Below are positions 23,573-35,201 of a stretch of DNA of 64,000 bases, piece by piece (position 1 is the first letter of the stretch; each line of letters begins with the position of its first letter). Origin of the DNA: Galeopsis tetrahit (Eukaryota; Streptophyta; Magnoliopsida; Lamiales; Lamiaceae); contig OY776128.1 in assembly GCA_963675135.1 (NCBI GenBank), positions 868,001 to 932,000 of the forward strand, in the 5' to 3' direction. Position numbers and translations under genes: made by a program. Under the pieces are notes generated by a model. It was not told where the DNA came from, did not search any database, and saw only the letters and a list, made by a program, of their open reading frames with translations.

Positions 23573-24340
23573 ATGTACGGCGTGAAGAGTGTGACTAACC
23601 CGTTAAACGATAATGTTAAAGCTCGGATCATCGGCAGCGGCCACGGTTACGATGACGTCACCGCCTCCCCGACTTTTTCCGAGTTGATTTTCGGCGGTGA
23701 AAGCTGCGAGGCGGTGAAGGCGCAGAAACACGATTCGGATGATTCTGACGAAGATTCGACTTCGCACGAGGCGATAAAGCCGATTCGGTTGGATTATACG
23801 GATGAGTTTCAGAACGTGCTTAGGGCTCACGTTTTGCACGCTCTGCAACTGCAAACGTTTTATTGCGTGAAAACTGACAAAAGCGCAATTCGCAGAAACG
23901 TGATGGGGATTCTGAGAGATCGCGGTTACGATGCGGCGATTTGCAACACAAAATGGGAGAAATCCGGCGGACTCGCTGCCGGAAACTACGAGTTCATCGA
24001 AGTTCTGTCGCCGGCGACGAGGTATTTCGTGGATCTGGAATTTGCGCCCGGGTTCGAAATCGCGAGAGCTACGACGTCGTACGAGAGACTTTTGCAGTAC
24101 TTACCGGTGATTTTCGTCGGTAAAATCGAGGAGATGAAGCTGATTTTGAAGGCGATGAGCGACGGCGCGAGGCGGTCGTTGAAAAACAGAGGCCTCTATC
24201 TGCCGCCGTGGAGGAAACACCGCTTCCTGCAGAACAAGTGGCTCGGAACGTACCGACGCACCACCAACATTTTGCCGGTGGTGAAGCAGAGTTCCGCCGT
24301 TAAGTGCCGCGCCGTCGGTTTTACTTCCGCCGTTAATTAA
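23573..24340 (+). CDS. DUF506 family protein (PDDEXK-like, PF04720), copy B, intact
   Basis: A single uninterrupted reading frame of 255 residues from the ATG 117 bp after the TATA box. The N-terminus (MYGVKSVTNPLND) is shared by all copies. Residues 26-43 (YDDVTASPTFSELIFGGE) and an acidic run at 53-63 (HDSDDSDEDS) come before the conserved domain at about 94-225. Domain marks are CVKTDKSAIRRNVMGILRDR, RGYDAAICNTKWEKSGG (117-133), GNYEFIEVL (137-145), RYFVDLEFAPGFEIARATTS (150-169), LLQYLPVIFVGK and PPWRKHRFLQNKW (211-223). Asp154 and the acidic residues after it correspond to the PD-(D/E)XK-like core of the family; catalysis has not been shown for plant members as far as I know. Compared with copy C, about 19 residues near position 21 are missing in frame. 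This is the only full-length copy here. The downstream sequence is shared with copies A and C. Confidence 0.88.
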   Translation: MYGVKSVTNPLNDNVKARIIGSGHGYDDVTASPTFSELIFGGESCEAVKAQKHDSDDSDEDSTSHEAIKPIRLDYTDEFQNVLRAHVLHALQLQTFYCVKTDKSAIRRNVMGILRDRGYDAAICNTKWEKSGGLAAGNYEFIEVLSPATRYFVDLEFAPGFEIARATTSYERLLQYLPVIFVGKIEEMKLILKAMSDGARRSLKNRGLYLPPWRKHRFLQNKWLGTYRRTTNILPVVKQSSAVKCRAVGFTSAVN

Positions 24341-24949
24341 TATATTTAGGAATCGAGAATTTAGGAAAAAAATGTTTAGGGCGTATAGTGTAAATAACAA
24401 TTCTTTGATTTTATTTTCAGTATCTCACTGTTGTGTACGCGGAAAATGCACCTCGTATATATGGCGGCGCACATTAGCGAAATCCAACCTGCATTTTTAA
24501 TTGGACCGTTGGATATTCATGAGATGAAATTCAAATGATGAACTTCTATGATTTGGTTCTTCATGAATTATTCCCGAACTTTATTATTTTTAGTTAGAAA
24601 TAATCAACATTAACACTAAAATATATGAAAGAGATGGACCAGGGTTCTACAGTGAAAACATATTGGAAAATTCGTGAATTGAAACAGAGTCAAATGAGTC
24701 TGCTACTGAAAATTGGGTAAAGACGTAAAGGATAATGTGATGAAAAAATAGATTTTTAAATTTCGTGCCCATAATATATATTCATATTTAGACATGTGCA
24801 AAATTGAAACTTTAAACCTTTGATTGTATCTCGCTTACATTGTTCAATTGATCAAGAGTCTTGAGAGAGTAAAGGATAATGTGATGAAAAAATAGATTTT
24901 TTGAAAGAGTGACAGATAGAATAAACGAAAGAGAAGGAGATCTATGAAA

Positions 24950-25786
24950 TGAGTTTTCTGCCATTGATAAAATGAGTTTTACTGTTAGCACGCCTAATAC
25001 GATTCATGCCATTTTCTTGTGCTCGGGAATGCGGAAAATCTGGAAGAAGATGGGAATTGCAAAAGAGATAAAAGGAGGGAACACTCTCAAGCACACTGCA
25101 TTTCCTAATCAATTTAGAAGAAAAGGTGGAAAACATAACACTTGATCAGATTCTTGTAGTGGCTTGGGGAGCTTGGAGAGAAAGGTGCACTATCCTTCAT
25201 CATGATGGAAAATGTGAGTATAAGAGGATAAGTGATAGGGTGGGAGAAAGGGTGCTATCCTACTTAAATGAATTCCAAGGAAATGTGGTAGGGGCCGTAA
25301 AATCATCAAACGATTGAGGAAGCTTTGGAAAATGACGATGGCTTGGATAAAGATTTAAATGTGATCATAGTAGAGACAAATGGAGCTTTCAACATGGATG
25401 ATTAAAAGTACGCTATTGGGGGCATCATACGCGAGCAAAGTGGTGATATCATTCGACAATTCTCCAATCGTATATTACCACATAGATGCCCATTAGGAGT
25501 GGAACTAAGTGCAATTGAAAAGGGCATGCAAGAAGCAAAATCACTGGGGTACGATAAAATTGAGATACGGACGGACTCCCAACAGGCAATCCGATTGATT
25601 AGCAAAGGCAAGCGCGGGCTTGGTCCGGAAGGTATTTTGGCCTACAAGATACATATGCGAGGAAAGGAATTTGTAGTGTGCAAATTCAAGTACCTTCCCC
25701 GGACTAGGAACTTAAAGGCGCACAATTTGGCCCAACGTGCGACTCACTCTTCCATCTCACTTGATTGGCATGGAGTAGTCTGTTAG
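24950..25786 (+). pseudogene. LINE 3' end: zf-RVT remnant and RNase H-like domain, copy 1
   Basis: Pieces in different frames read NTIHAIFLCSG..RKIWKKMGIAKEI (end of the zinc-binding zf-RVT region), then RERCTILHHDGKCEYKRISDR, GAFNMDD, GVELSAIEKGMQEAKSLGYD and KIEIRTDSQQAIRLISKGK, ending CKFKYLPRTRNLKAHNLAQRA. This is the RNase H-like (RVT_3) domain at the 3' end of plant LINE ORF2. Extra bases near 25198 and 25309 and an in-frame stop near 25403 break it. No reverse transcriptase is present. It duplicates 35520-36297, so it was in place before the B/C block duplication. Confidence 0.8.
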
Positions 25787-25974
25787 TGGTTATAGGAGCA
25801 TAAAGGAAACACATTAGATTCATCTCATGATCGGTCCTCCTGTATCCACTTTTTTAAAAAAAAAAAAAAAATTAATTGAATGATAATTTTAAAAAATTGG
25901 TTGAGAAGAAGATGATTGTTTAATTAAATCGGTGATTAATTTTAAAATTATCAAAATAGAAAAAAAAATGGTAT

Positions 25975-27280
25975 GTTTGTAAATTTGTATGATCTTTTTA
26001 CCCAAAGTGCCTATTTATGCCTTTATTTAAACAGCGAAATGATATATATCTCTTGTCATGTTCAATTCGTCGAAAATATATTTCCTCTAGCCACTCCTAT
26101 AACTATTCCTGATACACCCCATGATTTGGTAGATACACCCTCTGCCTACTAGAAAACCCTACTGTTCTCATTTGTCCACCACCCACTCTGATTAATGCAC
26201 CCTCGCCCTTACCTACTGTTCCTGCCCTACCCACTACTTTTATGAATACACCCCTCACCATAATCTACCACCTATCGACGACACCACTACTCCACAACCA
26301 ATTCCATCACACGCATTCCTTGCCCCGATTAATACACCCCCAGCCCAGCATCCAACCCTGCTGCGCCCCCCAGATTAATAAATACACCGCCATCGACCCC
26401 AAACGCTGCAACCCCCAGTTTACTAACTGTCGATGAATTAGCTCTCATAGGGGTTACGATTGACTCCGATGATATTACACTCAAAATTTTCAACGGCTCG
26501 GATGACTCCTATCGTGATCTCGCCATTGCGATTCAATTCAGGGACTCCACCTCTACTCGTTTATCTCTTTCTGATGGAACACCGCCCACTGATATCACCC
26601 AATATCGTCAAGTTCTTGGAAGTCTCCAATACCTCCAACTTACTAGAGCTGCTATTGCTTTTGTTGTGCATAAATTATCTCAATTCATGCATGGACCCAC
26701 CACAACTCATTGGGGCACTGTAAAACACCTCTTTCGATATCTTAATGGAACTAGAGATGTTGGAATTACCCTCCGCCCCAACCCATCTGATTCACTTCAC
26801 TGCTTCACGGATGCTGATTGGGCCGGAAATACTGATGATCGTACGTCGACAAGTGTATATTGTCTTTCTTGGACCAAATCTCATCTCCTGGTCTTCCAAG
26901 AAACAAAAGTTGGTTACTCGCTCCTCCACTGAAACAGAATATAGGAACATTGCATCAACAACTTCTAAGGTACAATGGTTAAAATCTCTCTTTCAAGAAC
27001 TGTGCTTTTCCATCAACACTCTCCCTGCCATCTACTGCGACCATATTGGTGCGACGTATCTTTGCTCCAACCCAGTTTTTCACTCTAGAATGAAACACAT
27101 TGCCATTTACTATCACTTCGTTCGGGATTAATTTGATCAAAACAACTCAGTTACGTGTTTCACATGTGTCTTCTGAAGAACAACTAGTCGATGCTCTCAC
27201 AAAGCCTCTTGCTCGTTCTCGTCTTCAAATGATGATGATCAAGATTGGACTCTCCTATGGTACTCCATCTTGAGGGGGCG
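25975..27280 (+). pseudogene. Ty1/copia fragment: integrase C-end, linker, RT end and RNase H
   Basis: The 5' part reads MIYISCHVQFVENIFPLATP, the end of a copia integrase, then a Pro/Thr-rich linker full of stops (26100-26450). An internal deletion joins it to the end of the reverse transcriptase and RNase H: QYRQVLGSLQYLQLTRAAI, HCFTDADWAGNTDDRTSTS, WSSKKQKLVTRSSTETEYR, NPVFHSRMKHIAI. A frameshift lies near 26870. The whole is broken and lacks the YVDD catalytic part. It ends in a G-rich polypurine tract (TGAGGGGGCG) and the LTR at 27281. Confidence 0.82.
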
Positions 27281-27467
27281 TATTAGGCATATATAATATA
27301 TTAGGATATATTATATATATCTTGTAAATCTTTATTTCCTTAGATAGAGTTATTTCCTTAATTAAAGATATAGAGTAGATATGTTTTGTATCTATAAATA
27401 CTCCCTTTATGTATTCTTTACATTCAGTCAATGAAATCATAATTTCCCCATTCATTGTTTCTCTACA
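27281..27467 (+). repeat. 3' LTR of the copia fragment
   Basis: It begins TATTAGGCAT (the usual TG changed to TA) straight after the polypurine tract and ends CTCTACA. It contains TATAAATACTCCC, a TATA-like promoter sequence, and AATGAAATCATAATTTCC near the end. The 5' LTR is not in this region. Confidence 0.7.
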
Positions 27468-27485
27468 TCAAGAACTTGCATCTTT

Positions 27486-28625
27486 TTAATATAGCGATGC
27501 TCGGAAAGCTGTGTTGGAAAATTATTACACAGCCACGTTCTCTTGTTAGCCGGATTCTCAAAGCATGATATTTTCCGAGGGTGGATTTTTTTTAGGCAAG
27601 CTTGGGAACTAATCCGAGCAACATATGGAGGGGAATTCACACAGCTTGTGACCCGCTGGTTCGAAAGGGTGCTAGGTGGAAAGTGGTGAATGGGGAAAGC
27701 ATTAGTATTTGGGGCAATGCTTGGATTAATAGAGACGACAATTTTAGAATAACAACCTCGTCGGTTCAAGCCTTTGAAGATATGGTAGTTGCTGATTTGT
27801 TTGTTCCAGGAACTAGAACATGGGATATAGAGGTGGTTTCGGGAGTATTCTTAGAGGAGGATAGCAAAGACATTATGAGGACGACGCCCTCGCCACGGGG
27901 AGAGGAAGACAAAAGAGTTTGGCATTACTCGGATGACGGGGTTTATTCGGTTAAAAGCGCTTATTATCTTGCGGCAAGATTTGTGGGTGTGCATGGTGAG
28001 GTAGCAACGAATTCGTGGAAAATTCTATGGAAAGTGAATGTACCTCCAAAGGTTAAAAATTGTGTTTGGAGGTTATGCAAAGGATGGTTAGTAGTGAAAG
28101 CTAAGCTATACCGGAGAGGAATTGGTGATTCTGCTCTATGTCCTGTTTGTGCTTCGGAACAGGAGACCATATGGCATTTATTTATGGGATGTGCATACGC
28201 TAGAAGAAGCTGGGAGACGATGGGATTGTGGAATGAGATAGACATGGAAGTGGAGAGAGTAGAAGGGTATGCAGTGCATATTTATTTCTAAAGCTTTTGA
28301 CGAGGCTGGACATGGAGGATAGAGAGAAATTATGCATGGGTGTTTGACATATTTGGAATCACAAAAAATGGAGTTGTGTGGAGAGGAGAGGATGGAGTTA
28401 TGCGTCCAACAGTTCTCCATGCAATGTCGTCCATGAAATTAATGTCGATGTATGATTCTTTGAGGACTCGGTGGAGACAGGAGTTGGGATGGTCATACGG
28501 GACGACGAAGGAGTGTTTATTGCATGCAAAACACTTAAGCGACCAGGTGTAATGTTGGTGGAAGAAGGTGAAGCATGAGGAGTTTTTGAGGCAATCAAAT
28601 GGGGAGTTTTATGTAGAGCTCAAAG
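27486..28625 (+). pseudogene. LINE ORF2 C-terminal fragment (zf-RVT and RNase H-like)
   Basis: 27602-28291 is open for 229 residues: RKGARWKVVNGESISIWGNA, VYSVKSAYYLA, WKVNVPPKVKNCVWRLCKGW and DSALCPVCASEQETIWHLFMGC, which is the zinc-binding zf-RVT domain with its C..C..H..C pattern. The stop near 28289 is followed in other frames by VGMVIRDDEGVFIACKTLK and EAIKWGVLCRAQ, part of the RNase H domain. It is a different LINE family from 24950-25786. The reverse transcriptase is missing. The right junction with the hAT is placed only to within about 40 bp (28600-28660). Confidence 0.8.
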
Positions 28626-29155
28626 CAATCACGTGAAACTGTCCGTTTAGATGGTACTTGAAATTTAGGTCCGCAAGCATTATACATCACATCCTTAAAC
28701 CCATCACTTTCAACAAATTTGAAAGACAGCTCATCCACAATAATCATGCGACTTATAGATTTCCTAAGCAACTCTTTGTCAAATTTCCAAATAATCCCAA
28801 CGTCCATAGAACTACTAGTAACCTCATTAAAGTTTAACAATGTTTGACTAGTTTCTACGCTACCAAGGATTTTCTTGCACACACCAATATGATTTTTGAG
28901 ATTAGTAGTACCGTTTCTTTTTGGATCACAAAAGAACTCTTTTGCGCAATGCATGCATCGAGCTTTTCTTTCATTCTCCTCATCCAAGAAAGGAACAAAA
29001 TGATCCCACACAATTGATCTTTTAGGAATTTCTTTCCGTTTTTTTGGGGGATTTGAAGCTGAAGCGGAAGTACGAGGAGTTGTTGGCTGTTCAGATTGTG
29101 TAGATCCTTCTTCACGCTGAGTAATTTCATTTGCTTGCTCTTGAGAAGTAGACAT
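28626..29155 (-). pseudogene. hAT transposase N-terminal fragment (zf-BED)
   Basis: The first Met at 29155 follows a TTTACAACAG sequence that looks like a splice acceptor. Residues read MSTSQEQANEITQ, a Ser/Thr/Pro-rich segment, PKKRKEI (a basic, NLS-like run), then the BED finger SIVWDHFVPF..KARCMHCAKEF..TNLKNHIGVC. Downstream come DELSFKFVESDGFKD and PSKRTVSRDCFELYIK, the first conserved blocks of ZBED/RICESLEEPER-type transposases. The dimerisation and catalytic domains are absent. Confidence 0.8.
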
Positions 29156-29675
29156 CTGTTGTAAATCAAAACAATAATACAAAAGGTAAGCAATCTTTAT
29201 AAAATATACAAAATCTGCTATTAAATATGCTAAATAATCTACTGTAAAATAAATTAAATAATATGTTACAAAAAAAAGGCATTCAAGCAGAGCAGAACAT
29301 ACTGCGGTGGTGGAAGAGTCGAAGACAACGAAGAGAAGAGAGGCAGACGTCGAAGAAGGCACTGGTGGGCCTAATGGCGGTGGTGGAAGTAGGGGAGGCA
29401 GAAATGGAAAAGAAACGGCAGAAATGGAAATGAGTATTTAGAATCTAGGGTTTTATTTATATATATATATATATTATTAATTAATTATATTAATTTTTAT
29501 TTATAGTTCGGTCGGTTCGGTTTATTCGGTTTTTAGAAAATATAAATCGAACCGAAAAAATTGAAATTTTAAAAAATTTCAACCGAACCGAACAACTGAA
29601 TAAACCGAACCAAATAAATCGAAATTCGTCGGTTCGGTTCGGTTTTTCGGTTTTTTCGGTTTTATGCCCACCCTA
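28626..29675 (-). mobile_element. hAT element, 5' half, with BED-finger transposase start
   Basis: On the minus strand it starts at 29675 with TAGGGTGGGCATAAAACCG, a hAT-type terminus. Next come many CCGAACC/TTCGGTT subterminal repeats (29500-29660) and then the transposase N-terminus (28626-29155). The other half is gone: the sequence passes into LINE debris. GTTATTGT after the end is the likely target site; the paralogous stretch at 42888 carries this sequence without the element. Confidence 0.8.
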
Positions 29676-31835
29676 GTTATTGTGTTTACTACATGCGATA
29701 ATATATGTTACTAGTTTACTACATATTATAATGTGAGTTAATACATCAATAAAAACACTAGAAAAAAATGTGTTACTAAATAAAAGAATTTGTAATTAAT
29801 ACACAAGCGGGCCAATTGACAAATAGATTAAGATTTAAGAATTAAGCCTATAAGTCAATATTTCTAGCCCAGTTAACTTAATTTATTAATATTACATATA
29901 TGCAATATTGCATATAAGTTTTTGTGTACTTTTATATTTTCTATGAGAAATTTGTTTACCATCATTAGTTTGGGTTTCTTGTTTGCCAGCTTTGAAAAGT
30001 CTTGAAGTTATGTTTTAAGTATGTAGTTTGAATTGCTCAATGAAGCTGTTATGTTCCCTTCTTGTAATTTCATTGGTCCGAATGCTTTCTGGATATTTTT
30101 CTCCATAAAAAGGATAATTAAATTAGAAATTAAATTGAGCTCAGGATATATATTTCTTCTAGCTCTCTTATTTCATACAAGACAATTTAACAAAAATACA
30201 GGTTATAATCATTAGTTTATTCTAATTTGATATTTGATAGATTTAGATTGTTTAGAAAGTATTAAAAAATCGTATATTTCGTCACTAGAAGAAGGTGGAA
30301 GGTATAAATAGGAGATGTTAAAAGAATATGTTATGTTTGAAAAATTAAGTTTATGATCATGGTTTGTTGTTTTATGTATGAGTTAAGAAAAGAGTTGCAC
30401 CTAGAGGAATCAATTTTGATGTGATTTCTCCCTTTCTCTTAATTTGTATTTCTATTGCTTCTATTTATGTACCTATATATAGTGTTTGTATTTGAAACTC
30501 TATCATACTTTTCGATTATTTAATTAACTCTGGTTGTAGGAGTTTAAAGCATACTCTTAAAGAAAGAGAGAGGTCGGAGAACAATTTGAGTTAGAATGCG
30601 TTTTTTTCGTTTACTATGTGCGTTTTTCTCATACTATACAACATTGTCAATGGTTTCCTTTTGTTTTAAATACCAGACGAGCCTCTTGAAAGGTGAGAAA
30701 GGCAAACATGCCTCTGTTTGAAACTTGCTGCTAGGAAAGGCTGATTCTTAATATTTTACAAATGATATGTGAAAGTGTGTGCGCATGCGAAATCAGAGAT
30801 GTTGTTTGTCGTGTTGGCACTGTCCAGACAACACTATGCAGCAGAAATTAAAATGCACGTACTGAAAATAGAAGTATTCAAAATTTGCATAGATTATAAA
30901 ATAATTTATGTTGTTCACTATATTAAATATGTGAAACGATTACAACCTCTTAGAGGTGTATAAAAACACTACGAAAGTGTAAATGATTTACTAAGTTCTA
31001 TGAAACTATCTCCCTCATAGATCTATGCACACAACCTAGTAAATAAGACTATGTTCAAACACATTATTATTCGGGTTTACAATAATGTGAAAAACTACAA
31101 GAAGAAACAATAATTTTCCTAACTAGAAGTGTATAGAGCGTTCAATAGTGTAGTGATCGATTTCAGCTTTTCTTCTTGTATATCTTGTGTTGAGGCAGCT
31201 ACTTTATTTATAGGCTTCATGGACGAACTACCTTCAACTCCCATGATCATCACAGCCGTGAGATCATGCGGTTAAGAAACTTCTCTCCACCAATCCTAGA
31301 ATGTAGGAACTTGTTATACCATGTCTAATAACTTCTCACTCCCACGCAGTGACATGACTTGGTGTTGCCCACGTCTTCTAACTGCTTTGGGGACATCATT
31401 AGACAACAAGTGTAAGATCAGAGTTAGTGAGAAAAGGAAGGACAAATTCTAATGTTGTCATAAGTGTTGGGAACATTGAACACAACACTCGGTTGTTAGT
31501 GTTGGATCATTAAACAAAACACTTATATCAACATCAACTCTATGTATTAGCACTATAACATTGTTTATGTTACATAAATTATGGTCTTTTCTAGAGTGTG
31601 TGTTTTTTTTTTAATTCTTAATATTTTACAAATGCCATGTATTAGCACTATAACATTGTTTATGTTACATAAACTATGATCTTTTCTAGAGTGTGTGTTT
31701 TTTTTTTTAAATGAAATCATGATATATTGTTATTAAAAAGACAATGCTACTTCAATATTATTCGAAATATAATAATTATATATACATATTATTTAAAAAA
31801 TGGAAATTAAAGAAAATAATTGTATGTATTTAGAG
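29676..31835. other. Spacer with no recognised gene
   Basis: 29676-29830 is paralogous to 42888-43010 (GTTATTGTGTTTACTACAT). A direct duplication of about 100 bp lies at 31535-31700: two copies of GTATTAGCACTATAACATTG followed by TCTTTTCTAGAGTGTGTG. The stretch 30960-31560 has the look of a worn LTR or UTR but gives no diagnostic end. Confidence 0.4.
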
Positions 31836-31839
31836 TTTT

Positions 31840-33310
31840 TTTTTTTTTTTTGATCTCCGGCTCTCTTCTTTTAATTCTCTAAAATCTCTATTTTCTCTCC
31901 ATTTTTTTTTTCAACAATTCACACGTTTCTCTCTTCATTATTCCTAATTTCTCTCCTCTTTCTCATCAGATGAGCATGTATATTATTAATTAATATATAA
32001 TGTGATATTTTTATAAAATTTTGTAATATTCAAATTTCAAAAGCATCATGAAGCTTTCTCTTCCTCTATTTTAAAATCCTCAAACTCTCCTCAAAGGTTA
32101 TTTTTCATTTTTTTAAAACTTTTTTTTAATTTTTAACAAATACTTCATGAACTGTTGCTTTAATTTTTTTTAACATGGCGGCTGCACAGTTTATTTTCTC
32201 CTTATCTTTTAAAGATTAGAATAAAAACTGTTCTTTTATTCTTACTTTATTTATTTATTTTTTAAAATATACAAAAGTCATGAATCATCATTTCAGATAA
32301 ATTTATTTTATTTGATTGAATTTTTTGGAATCATATTATCCCGCTTAGTACGCGAGGTAATATACGGGAGATCTTTTTTAAGTATTATAGTTTTAAAATG
32401 AAGTATTCAAAATATAATAATTTTATATATATATATACACTAGTGTAAGATCCGCGAATTTCGCGGGTTTAAAAAATATATATATTATTATTTAATAAGA
32501 TTTAAAAAAAAAAAATTGTATGTATTTAGTGGCGTGGCCGGAAGATGCGCTTATGGCCTCTTGCCTCTCTTCTTTTATCTAAAATCCATATTCTCTCTCT
32601 TTTTTTTTTTTTTTCAACAACTTACAAGTTTCTCCCTTCTTTATTCCTAATTTCTCTCATCTCCCCTATTTACTACGGAGTATTTTTTTTTTTTTCACCT
32701 GCTATGTTAAAGAATTTAGAGTCAAATTTATGTTAATTTCTATCCTCTCCCCTACAATATTCAATTTTAGTATTTAAATCATTTTATTCTCTACCATGAA
32801 CACTTTCTCTTCTCTTTTAATTCTCTAAAATCCTTATTCTCTCTCCTCTTTTTTTTTCATCAAAATTCCTCTCATATGGTTATGCAATATATATGTAATT
32901 TATGAAAAATTGAACTTAAAAATGAATGTAGAAAATAAAGAAATAAAATGTCATAGATAACTTTGTACTCTTCAAAGCTTAAAAACAAAAACTATCACAC
33001 TTTCAACCCCACACACATTACGAATTATTCACCCTATGCCCCCTCCCCCCTACTCGTGTCCGAATGATGGCCTTTGTATTATTATTACCCATGTCGATTA
33101 TTACCAATGAAATTATATGTTTTAAATTTAATATTTTTTTAATAAAATATTAATATTTAAAGAAACGGTATGTATTTAACAAATACACCTCTAACTTTTT
33201 TTTTTTAATTATCTAATCCTAATTTAACTTCTCTCTCATTTTTTTTCAACTTCTCTTATTTAATGCTAATTTCTCTCCATATGGTTATGTAATTTATGAT
33301 TTAAAAATTT
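31840..33310. repeat. DUF506-cluster spacer repeat, block 3
   Basis: Same markers as the block at 6846 (TTTTAATTCTCTAAAATC, ATGGTTATGTAATTTATGA, CCCCCTACTCGTGTCCG, TAATAAAATATTAATATTT), with at least two units. A Helitron terminus interrupts it at 32440. Confidence 0.7.
32440..32500 (-). mobile_element. Helitron terminus, possibly a 61-bp micro-element
   Basis: On the minus strand the 3' end is CCGCGAAATTCGCGG, a perfect hairpin, then ATCTTACACTAG. The flanking base is A on the plus strand, as expected for A^T insertion. TC at the other side of 32500, followed by T, would make a minimal element. A truncated longer Helitron is equally possible. Confidence 0.45.
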
Positions 33311-33436
33311 AAGGAAATTAAAAAAAATAAAATTTTATTTTTATTTTTAAGGAAATTAATTTTTTTTTAAGAATATTGAAGAAAACAAAAAAAAAAAAGA
33401 GAAAGAGGAGAAAAGAATGTCTCCTGTACAGCAAGA

Positions 33437-33607
33437 ATGGAGAAGCACCACACCGCCCCACCGCGTAGATGTGTCCGATACATGTGTTCACCGCCACATC
33501 TTTACTTGACACGCGTAAATGCATGTCCACCGCCACATCTTTACTCGACACGCGTAAATGCATGTCCAACGCCACGCCGTTACTTCTTTTCTTGACACGC
33601 GTATATC
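33437..33607 (+). promoter_or_regulatory. CGCG-box array upstream of DUF506-C
   Basis: Three TTGACACGCGTA or TCGACACGCGTA boxes and a CACCGCGTAGATG box are spaced 40-60 bp apart. They alternate with ATGCATGTCCACCGCCACA, immediately upstream of the TATA region. ACGCGT is the core of the CAMTA-type CGCG box; binding is an inference. Similar arrays precede the copies in the 45-54 kb array. Confidence 0.5.
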
Positions 33608-33758
33608 ACAATATTGTTTTTTATTCTTCAGGTTTATCCTATTTATAACGCGATTACGCTGATATTTTTTACAGAAAAACGTTCCCGATTTTGGATAATA
33701 AAAGGCAGAAGCTTCAAACACAAAAAAAAAAAACGAAAATCACTTTTTATAATCTATT

Positions 33759-34503
33759 ATGCACGGCGTTACGAGGAGGAAGAGTGTGACTGACCCGTTA
33801 AACGATGAGGTGAAAGCTCGGATAGTCGGCCGGGATCGGGTCGACCCGGTGAAGTATTACGTCAGCAGCGGCAGCGAACACAGCGCCCACAGTTACGATG
33901 ACGTCACCGCCTCCCCGACTTTCTCCGAGCTGATTTTCGGCGGTGAAGTATGCGAGGCGGTGAAGGCGGAGAAACACGATTCGGATGATTCTGACGGCGA
34001 TTCGTCTTTGCACGAGACGATTAAGCCGATTCGGTTGGATTATACGGATGAGTTTCAAAATTTGCTTAGGGCCTCTGCAACAACTGCAAATGCTCTGTTA
34101 CGCGTCTATCGCTATCTCCGTTGCCCCGTGGCGGAGCAAAGATGGGGCATCCGTGAACACACCGACAGCTCACTTATTTCCATTATATGCAAGACGAAAT
34201 GGGAGAGTTCTGGCGGAAACTACGAGTTCATCGAAGTTCTTTCGGCGGAGACGAGGTATTTCGTGGATCTGGAATTTGCGCCCGAGTTCGAAATCGCGAG
34301 GGCTACGACGTCGACTTTTGCAGTACTTGCCGGTGATTTTCGTCGGTAAAATCGAGGAGATGAAGCTGATTTTGAAGGCCATGAGCGACGGTGGCTCGGA
34401 ACGTACCGACGCACCACCAACATTGTGCCATTCTTTTTCATCTGACTTTATAACAGACAGTGCTAGACAAAATCAAAGAATCAGTAAGGCAAAAGAAAAC
34501 TGA
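33759..34503 (+). pseudogene. DUF506 copy C, scrambled
   Basis: The N-terminus is the fullest of all copies (MHGVTRRKSVTDPLND; VDPVKYYVSSGSEHSAHSYD; SPTFSELIFGGEVCEAVKAE). After DEFQNLLRA, about 110 bp that should encode CVKTDKS..RDRGYDAA are replaced by unrelated sequence that happens to stay open. The frame re-enters the domain at ICKTKWESSGGNYEFIEVL..RYFVDLEFAPEFEIARATTS. Loss of 8 bp (TACGAGAG) at about 34314 then shifts the frame and gives a stop at 34347-34349. A deletion at about 34391 removes RRSLKNRG..FLQNK, and unrelated sequence replaces the end. It cannot make a normal DUF506 protein; a 196-residue product is the most it could encode. Confidence 0.85.
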
Positions 34504-34953
34504 TGGGCATAACGAATCTATCTTATTAAGATTACTTCGCCCGTTAATTAATATATTTAGGAATCCGTGATTAGTTGGTCAGACTGTAGAAAAAAAATGT
34601 TTAGGGCGTATATATAGTATAAATAACAATTGTTTGATTTTATTTTCAGTATCTCACTGTTGTGTACACGGAAAATGCACCTCGTTCGTATATATGGCGG
34701 CGCACATTAGCGAAATTCAACTTATTGGGAAAGAGGATTTTAATTGGACCGTTGGATATTCATGAGATGAAAATCAAATGATGAACTTCTATGATTTGGT
34801 TAAATTCGTGAATTATTCCCCAATTTTATTATTTTTCGTTGAAAGAGATGGACCGGGTTCTACCGTGAAAACATATTGGAAAATTCGTGAATTGAAACAG
34901 AGTCAAATGAGTCTGCTACTGAAAATTGTGTAAAGACGTACTCCATTTCTTAA

Positions 34954-35201
34954 GGGTTGGTCTGCTATGCACTCGAGTGCATGTTGCACCCTAGTCTATG
35001 TTGCACTTTTCAATTTTACTGACTTACACTTTTTGGTAAATGGTGTTGCACTTTTCAATTATTAAACTGTATAATAATATTTTTAGTTATAGTGACTTAC
35101 ACTTTTTAGTAATATTGTGTTGTACTTTTCAGTTTAATAACTTACACTTTTCTTTAGACTAGGGTGCACAACATGCACTCGAGTGCATACTAAACTTTAC
35201 C
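34954..35201. mobile_element. MULE-type MITE (ACTCGAGTGCATGTTG)
   Basis: Inverted ends of about 45 bp contain ATGCACTCGAGTGCATGTTG and CACCCTAGTCT. The 9-bp duplication ATTTCTTAA lies at 34945-34953 and 35202-35210. The body has spaced TTGCACTTTT/TTACACTTTT motifs. It is absent from the matching place downstream of copy B, so it inserted after the block duplication or was lost there. Confidence 0.75.
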
